From assembly GCF_000513275.1 (NCBI RefSeq), contig NZ_CBVJ010000079.1, forward strand, positions 1 to 36,792: DNA of 36,792 nucleotides, read 5' to 3'. The position numbers were made by a program, and so were the translations under genes. The notes under the pieces were generated by a model. It was not told the origin of the DNA. It saw only the letters and a program-made list of their open reading frames with translations, and ran no database searches. Origin of the DNA: Paenibacillus gorillae. GTDB taxonomy: Bacteria; Bacillota; Bacilli; Paenibacillales; Paenibacillaceae. Below, piece by piece: positions 32,918-36,792 of the stretch; within the stretch, counting starts at the first letter, position 1; each line of letters begins with the position of its first letter.

Positions 32918-32946
32918 TTGTCATTTCAGTTATACTCTAGACTGCC
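32918..32946 (+). promoter_or_regulatory. Sigma-A promoter of the TM2 gene pair
   Basis: TTGTCT (32918-32923) and TATACT (32941-32946) with a 17-bp spacer, 37 nt upstream of the first TM2 gene. It is divergent from the lacI promoter. Confidence 0.65.
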
Positions 32947-32982
32947 CTATAAAATAAATAGGATAGAGGGGAAAGATCGGTC

Positions 32983-33327
32983 ATGAATTTTAATGTAGCA
33001 CAAAAAAGTCAGTTAGATGCAAGAGAGCTTCTCTTGCTAGACCAGGAAGTTAAAAACCGCGGCAAAAACATGGTTATCGCCTATGTGCTTTGGTACTTCC
33101 TTGGTATATTTGGCGGACATCGTTTTTATACGGGACGTACCGGTTCTGCTGTCGCACAATTAATTTTGTCGCTTACAGGTATCGGTATGATCGTTACAGG
33201 TATATGGTGGGTAGTCGACGCCTTCCTGCTTCACCAGTGGATCAAGGATCACAATCAAGCGATCGAAGCTCAAGTAATTAACGAGATTCAATCTCATAAA
33301 GCATTTACCGGCAACGGGATGTTTTAG
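32983..33327 (+). CDS. TM2 domain membrane protein 1
   Basis: A 114-residue protein with a TM2 domain: two membrane helices (MVIAYVLWYFLGIFGGHRFY and AQLILSLTGIGMIVTGIWWV) joined by the characteristic GGHRFYTGRTGSA loop, then VVDAFLL. TM2 proteins occur across bacteria and eukaryotes and have no agreed function. The N terminus is soluble and acidic and the C terminus is hydrophilic. GAGGGG lies upstream of the ATG, and a sigma-A promoter was identified. It is paired with a second TM2 gene 6 nt downstream. Confidence 0.9.
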   Translation: MNFNVAQKSQLDARELLLLDQEVKNRGKNMVIAYVLWYFLGIFGGHRFYTGRTGSAVAQLILSLTGIGMIVTGIWWVVDAFLLHQWIKDHNQAIEAQVINEIQSHKAFTGNGMF

Positions 33328-33333
33328 GCAATT

Positions 33334-33756
33334 ATGAACAAAAGCGATCTTACTTTAAATGAATTGCTCGTGTTCAACTCCGAGATGAAAAATGTGGAGA
33401 AATCCGCAGCGATCGCCTATCTTATGCTAATTGGCGGCCATTTGGGCGTCCACCGCTTTTATTTAAAAAAGAAGGTTTCTGCCATTATTCAGCTCGTTCT
33501 CTTCCTTATTGCATCCGGCGGCTATATTTTTTTCGCGTTTATGACCGCTTTTATTGATGAGGGAATAGGGAGTGTGGCATTATTCGTAGTCTCCCTTGTT
33601 CTATTCCTTGTACCAGCGATTGCGCTGCTCATTTGGATCATCGTCGATCTATGCCTGATTTCGAGAATGGTGCGGGAATACAACAGTGTGCTGGAGCATC
33701 AGCTCGTGGAGCAGATCATTCATCACCGCACACATCAACAGCAGCAGCAGTTTTAA
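33334..33756 (+). CDS. TM2 domain membrane protein 2
   Basis: A 140-residue relative of the preceding gene. The N-terminal start LTLNELLVFNSEMKNVEKSA mirrors ARELLLLDQEVKNRGKN of the first protein, so the pair probably arose by duplication. The TM2 loop is GGHLGVHRFYLKKKVSA. It has one more hydrophobic segment than the first copy (GYIFFAFMTAFI, and SVALFVVSLVLFLVPAIALL), followed by IDLCLI-like VDLCLISRMVREYN and a Gln-rich end. Its ATG follows the first gene by 6 nt with only a weak site, which suggests coupled translation. A strong terminator follows. Confidence 0.88.
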   Translation: MNKSDLTLNELLVFNSEMKNVEKSAAIAYLMLIGGHLGVHRFYLKKKVSAIIQLVLFLIASGGYIFFAFMTAFIDEGIGSVALFVVSLVLFLVPAIALLIWIIVDLCLISRMVREYNSVLEHQLVEQIIHHRTHQQQQQF

Positions 33757-33761
33757 GACAA

Positions 33762-33820
33762 CAAACAACCCCTGACGGAACGCAGCAACACTGCTGCGTA
33801 TCCATCAGGGGTTGTTTGTT
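33762..33820. terminator. Bidirectional terminator between TM2 genes and prfC
   Basis: Arms CAAACAACCCCTGA and TCAGGGGTTGTTTG with an inner ACGCAGCA / TGCTGCGT stem. It ends the TM2 operon and, from the other side, the prfC transcript. Confidence 0.9.
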
Positions 33821-33854
33821 TATGGTTAGTTTCTATTTGCTGCAAAAACAGTGC

Positions 33855-35447
33855 TTATGGCGCCGTCTCTAAAAACTTCATCGTCGGATTTTTATCCATT
33901 GCTGTCCGCATTGCATATTCGTTCTCGAACAAAACGACATAATTGCCCTTTTTGTCCTTCACAAGTGAAGAGTTGATCCGGAATTTGGAAGGGTCGATCT
34001 TATTCGTCTCATCTACGATCCAGCGGGCAAATTGGAATTGCATCCGGTGAAGCTGTATTTCTACACCGTACTCACCGCGCATCCGGTACTCAAACACCTC
34101 GAACTGGAGATGGCCGACAACGCCGAGAATCGTCTCCTCGAAGCCGCCAGCAGAATGAAAGACTTGAATCGTTCCTTCTTCCGTCAGCTGATCGATGCCC
34201 TTCTGGTACTGTTTATGCTTCAATGCATTTTTAACCGTTACTTTAGCGAAAATCTCCGGCGAGAACGTCGGAAGCTCATCGAATACAATCTCGGAGCCTT
34301 GCGACAAGGAATCGCCGATGCGGAAAATGCCTGGATCGAACAATCCGATAATATCTCCCGGATAAGCCGTCTCCACGATATCGCGGTCCTGTGCCAGAAA
34401 CTGCTGCGGCTGCGACAGCTTAATATCTTTGCCTGCCCGTACATGGCGGACACTCATGCCGCGCTCAAACCGCCCGGAGCAAATACGCAAAAACGCAATA
34501 CGGTCGCGGTGAGCCGGGTTCATGTTTGCTTGAATTTTGAACACATAGCCGGAGAACTTTTCGTTCGTTGGTTCTATCGGTCCATTCGTGCTCATACGCA
34601 GCTCAGGCTTCGGAGCGAGCTGCAAGAAGTTTTCGAGAAATGTCTGAACACCAAAGTTGTTAACAGCACTGCCGAAAAAAACGGGCGTCAGTTCGCCTGC
34701 ACGTACTTTATCGAAATCGAACGGGTCGCCAGCGACATCAAGCAGCTCCAAATCCTGCACAAGCTGATCATGCAAGAAATCGCCAGCCATTTCGCGAATG
34801 ATCGGATCGTTATAGTCATCCACTTTGCGAACTTCGATCGTATTATGATCATTGCCCTGGAACAGCTCGACCTGGTTTTTCATCCGGTCATAGACGCCGC
34901 AAAGCTCGCGTCCCATGCCAATTGGCCAGTTCATCGGTACAGAACGAATGCCAAGCACCCGCTCCAGCTCCTCCATAAGCTCAAATGGGCTTTGCCCTTC
35001 ACGGTCAAGCTTATTGATAAAGGTAAAGATCGGAATGCCCCGCTTTCGGCATACTTGGAACAGCTTGATCGTCTGTGCTTCCACACCTTTTGCGACGTCG
35101 ATAAGCATGACGGCACTATCCGCCGCCGTTAAGGTGCGGTATGTGTCCTCACTAAAGTCTTGGTGACCGGGCGTATCCAGAATGTTTACGCGGTGCCCCA
35201 AGTAATCAAACTGCATCACGCTGGACGTAACCGAGATTCCGCGCTGCTTTTCAATTTCCATCCAGTCCGAAGTGGCATGGCGGCTTGCTTTCCGCGCTTT
35301 AACCGAACCGGCAAGCCGGATAGCTCCCCCGAATAAAAGAAGCTTTTCCGTCAGCGTCGTTTTACCCGCATCCGGGTGAGAGATGATGGCGAATGTGCGG
35401 CGCTTATCAATTTCTTGCTTAATTTCATTACCTAATGATTGACTCAT
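33855..35447 (-). CDS. prfC: Peptide chain release factor 3
   Basis: A 530-residue translational GTPase that removes RF1 and RF2 from the ribosome after peptide release. The GTPase motifs are present in order: G1 ISHPDAGKTTLTEKLL, switch region RGISVTSSVMQFDYLGHRVN, G3 DTPGHQDFSED and G4 FINKLDREG. The C-terminal RF3-specific domain ends AMDKNPTMKFLETAP. Length and sequence are ordinary for RF3. ATG at 35447 follows GGAAGG. The upstream gap to zwf is 73 nt and includes a GATGAGACGCTG-like imperfect inverted repeat with AAGCGTCTCATCG (about 35466-35507) that may terminate zwf. Confidence 0.97.
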   Translation of the reverse strand: MSQSLGNEIKQEIDKRRTFAIISHPDAGKTTLTEKLLLFGGAIRLAGSVKARKASRHATSDWMEIEKQRGISVTSSVMQFDYLGHRVNILDTPGHQDFSEDTYRTLTAADSAVMLIDVAKGVEAQTIKLFQVCRKRGIPIFTFINKLDREGQSPFELMEELERVLGIRSVPMNWPIGMGRELCGVYDRMKNQVELFQGNDHNTIEVRKVDDYNDPIIREMAGDFLHDQLVQDLELLDVAGDPFDFDKVRAGELTPVFFGSAVNNFGVQTFLENFLQLAPKPELRMSTNGPIEPTNEKFSGYVFKIQANMNPAHRDRIAFLRICSGRFERGMSVRHVRAGKDIKLSQPQQFLAQDRDIVETAYPGDIIGLFDPGIFRIGDSLSQGSEIVFDELPTFSPEIFAKVTVKNALKHKQYQKGIDQLTEEGTIQVFHSAGGFEETILGVVGHLQFEVFEYRMRGEYGVEIQLHRMQFQFARWIVDETNKIDPSKFRINSSLVKDKKGNYVVLFENEYAMRTAMDKNPTMKFLETAP

Positions 35448-35465
35448 GCATGCCTTCCCTTCTCA

Positions 35466-35507
35466 TTACGAAGCGTCTCATCGCTATTGAAAAACGATGA
35501 GACGCTG
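35466..35507 (-). terminator. Possible zwf terminator
   Basis: Arms AGCGTCTCATCG and CGATGAGACGCT can pair around a short loop containing CTATTGAAAAA. The T-run after it on the minus strand is poor, so it may be an mRNA 3'-end structure and not an efficient terminator. Confidence 0.5.
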
Positions 35508-35520
35508 AAATTCACATTAT

Positions 35521-36792
35521 TTATTTGCTGTTGTTCGTAATCCAAATGACGTTGTCTTCCTCTTGGCCGTTAACTGGCCACCAGTGGAAACCGTCTTTGG
35601 CAAGCAGCTCTTCGGCTGCCTTTGGTCCCCAAGAGCCAGCAGGATAATGCTTCAAGTCGGCGGAATCGTCGCGCCATGCAGCAGCGATGCGATCTACGAA
35701 TTCCCATGCTTGCGCAACTTCGTCCCAGCGGGTGAAGTACGTCGAGTCGCCACGAACTGCATCATGAATGAGGCGCTCATAAGCTTCTGGCGTATTCAAG
35801 CCAATCTGGCAGCTTTGGCAGAACTCCATCGCTACTGGCTGTACCGAATTATCGACGCCTGGCGTTTTTGCATTGACTTTAATATAGATGCCTTCCGTCG
35901 GATTGACACGAATAACGAGCAGGTTCGGCGCCAGATCATGACGCTGCGCGAACAAGACGTTTTGCGGCATCGACTTGAATTCGATTACGACTTCCGTCGT
36001 TTTGACCGGAAGACGTTTGCCTGTGCGGATATAGAACGGTACGCCGGCCCAGCGGAAATTATCTACCGCAATTTTAGCTGCGAAATACGTTTCCGTATTG
36101 GATCCTTCGCCTACCGAATCTTCCTCACGGTAGCCCGGAAGCTGTGTTCCGCGCGCTTCACCCGCACTGTATTGACCGCGGATAACGCTGCTGCGAACAT
36201 CTTCATGCGAGTTGTAGCTGCGCAGCGAACGCAGCACCTTTACCTTTTCGTCGCGAATATCTTCGCCATGCAGACGGCTAGGCGGCTCCATCGCGATCAT
36301 CGTAAGCATTTGCAGCATATGGTTCTGGCCCATGTCACGCAATGCGCCCGATTTGTCGTAATAGCCTCCGCGTTCCTCGACGCCAACCGTTTCCGACAGC
36401 GTAATTTGCACGTTAGCAATATGGTTATTATTCCACAGCGGCTCGAACAAAGCGTTGGCAAAACGGATCACTTGAATGTTCTGAACCATTTCCTTGCCGA
36501 GATAGTGGTCAATGCGGAATACTTCTTCCTCTTTGAAAACCTGTCTAATCTGGTCGTTCAGCTTGCGGGCCGACTCCAGATCATAGCCAAACGGCTTCTC
36601 GATAACGACGCGGTGCCAGCCTGTCGACTCCAGCAAGCCGCCGTCGCGAAGGTTGAAGGATACCGGTCCGAATAGTTCCGGCGCCAGTGCCAAATAGAAC
36701 AAACGGTTGCCCGGAATGTCGAATTTCGCATCCAGCTGTACAGAAAGCTTTCCAAGATCACGGAACGCATCCACGTTATTGATATCGAGCGG
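35521..36792 (-). CDS. zwf: Glucose-6-phosphate 1-dehydrogenase, C-terminal part
   Basis: The last 423 residues of the enzyme that oxidises glucose 6-phosphate to 6-phosphogluconolactone with NADP, first step of the oxidative pentose phosphate pathway. The frame is open to the window edge, and the N-terminal part of the coenzyme domain is missing. Visible signatures are HRVVIEKPFGYDLESA, the active-site EEVFRIDHYLGKEMVQNIQV and WAGVPFYIRTGKRLPVKTTE. The C terminus (SWGPKAAEELLAKDGFHWWP) is typical. It lies upstream of prfC on the same strand. Confidence 0.96.
   Translation of the reverse strand, partial: PLDINNVDAFRDLGKLSVQLDAKFDIPGNRLFYLALAPELFGPVSFNLRDGGLLESTGWHRVVIEKPFGYDLESARKLNDQIRQVFKEEEVFRIDHYLGKEMVQNIQVIRFANALFEPLWNNNHIANVQITLSETVGVEERGGYYDKSGALRDMGQNHMLQMLTMIAMEPPSRLHGEDIRDEKVKVLRSLRSYNSHEDVRSSVIRGQYSAGEARGTQLPGYREEDSVGEGSNTETYFAAKIAVDNFRWAGVPFYIRTGKRLPVKTTEVVIEFKSMPQNVLFAQRHDLAPNLLVIRVNPTEGIYIKVNAKTPGVDNSVQPVAMEFCQSCQIGLNTPEAYERLIHDAVRGDSTYFTRWDEVAQAWEFVDRIAAAWRDDSADLKHYPAGSWGPKAAEELLAKDGFHWWPVNGQEEDNVIWITNNSK

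Noticed and set aside
34032..35132. 366-codon open frame antisense to prfC
   Set aside because: It is a shadow of the well conserved prfC reading frame, with no domain of its own.
35563..36675. 370-codon open frame antisense to zwf
   Set aside because: Shadow of zwf; composition rich in Arg, His and Phe as expected for antisense reading.

Overview
The window looks like a chromosomal segment of a spore-forming Gram-positive bacterium of the Paenibacillaceae, most likely Paenibacillus or a close relative. Evidence: mid-range GC; strong GGAGG-type ribosome binding sites with frequent TTG and GTG starts; several sporulation genes (ylbJ-like, lytH/yunA-like, yunB, sspI); and the YesN/YesM two-component pair beside an LplB/LplC/DUF3502-lipoprotein sugar ABC transporter, a typical Paenibacillus arrangement. 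No tRNA, rRNA, CRISPR array, transposase or phage gene was seen.

Layout. 1-2351: 5' part of an M3 oligoendopeptidase gene, two small genes (the first YycC-like) and a DUF2225 zinc-ribbon protein. 2352-3496: intergenic region filled by a dense array of short palindromes (array 1), ending next to the terminator of a 32-codon membrane peptide gene. 3850-5799: a frameshifted ylbJ-like sporulation gene and NAD kinase. 5850-9888: yutD, lipA, lytH-like and yunB-like genes, an order also known from Bacillus. 10169-12854: two small unknown genes and an LTA-synthase-type sulfatase. 13006-15903: a padR-DUF2812 unit with a striking operator, then two overlapping EamA exporters behind a palindrome-bearing promoter. 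16083-23180: solute-binding lipoprotein, two permeases, YesM-type kinase and YesN-type regulator. 23685-26991: SpoU-type rRNA methyltransferase, KtrA-type potassium channel regulator, sspI and an unusual phnM. 26992-28635: palindrome array 2. 28636-32770: lacI, Gfo/Idh, thuA and Gfo/Idh genes, probably one carbohydrate operon. 32983-33756: two TM2-domain proteins. 33855-36792: prfC and the 3' part of zwf.

How parts work together. The YesN-type regulator probably activates both its own promoter and the permease promoter: a 32-nt element (25/32 identical) lies exactly 20 nt upstream of a -10 hexamer at both places, and neither has a good -35. The PadR, EamA and lacI promoters each have a recognisable sigma-A core with a dyad placed as expected for a regulator site.

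The best candidate for something undescribed is the pair of intergenic palindrome arrays (about 26 units in 0.9 kb and about 34 units in 1.4 kb). They share an AGCGAA-N5..7-TTCGCT core, are organised into higher-order tandem repeats, and lie in the same position relative to neighbouring genes. A second oddity is five tandem 14-residue repeats inserted near the N terminus of PhnM. Three places (ylbJ, yutD tail, lacI start) would be restored by removing one base, two of them in runs of six identical bases, so base-calling errors must be excluded before biology is read into them.
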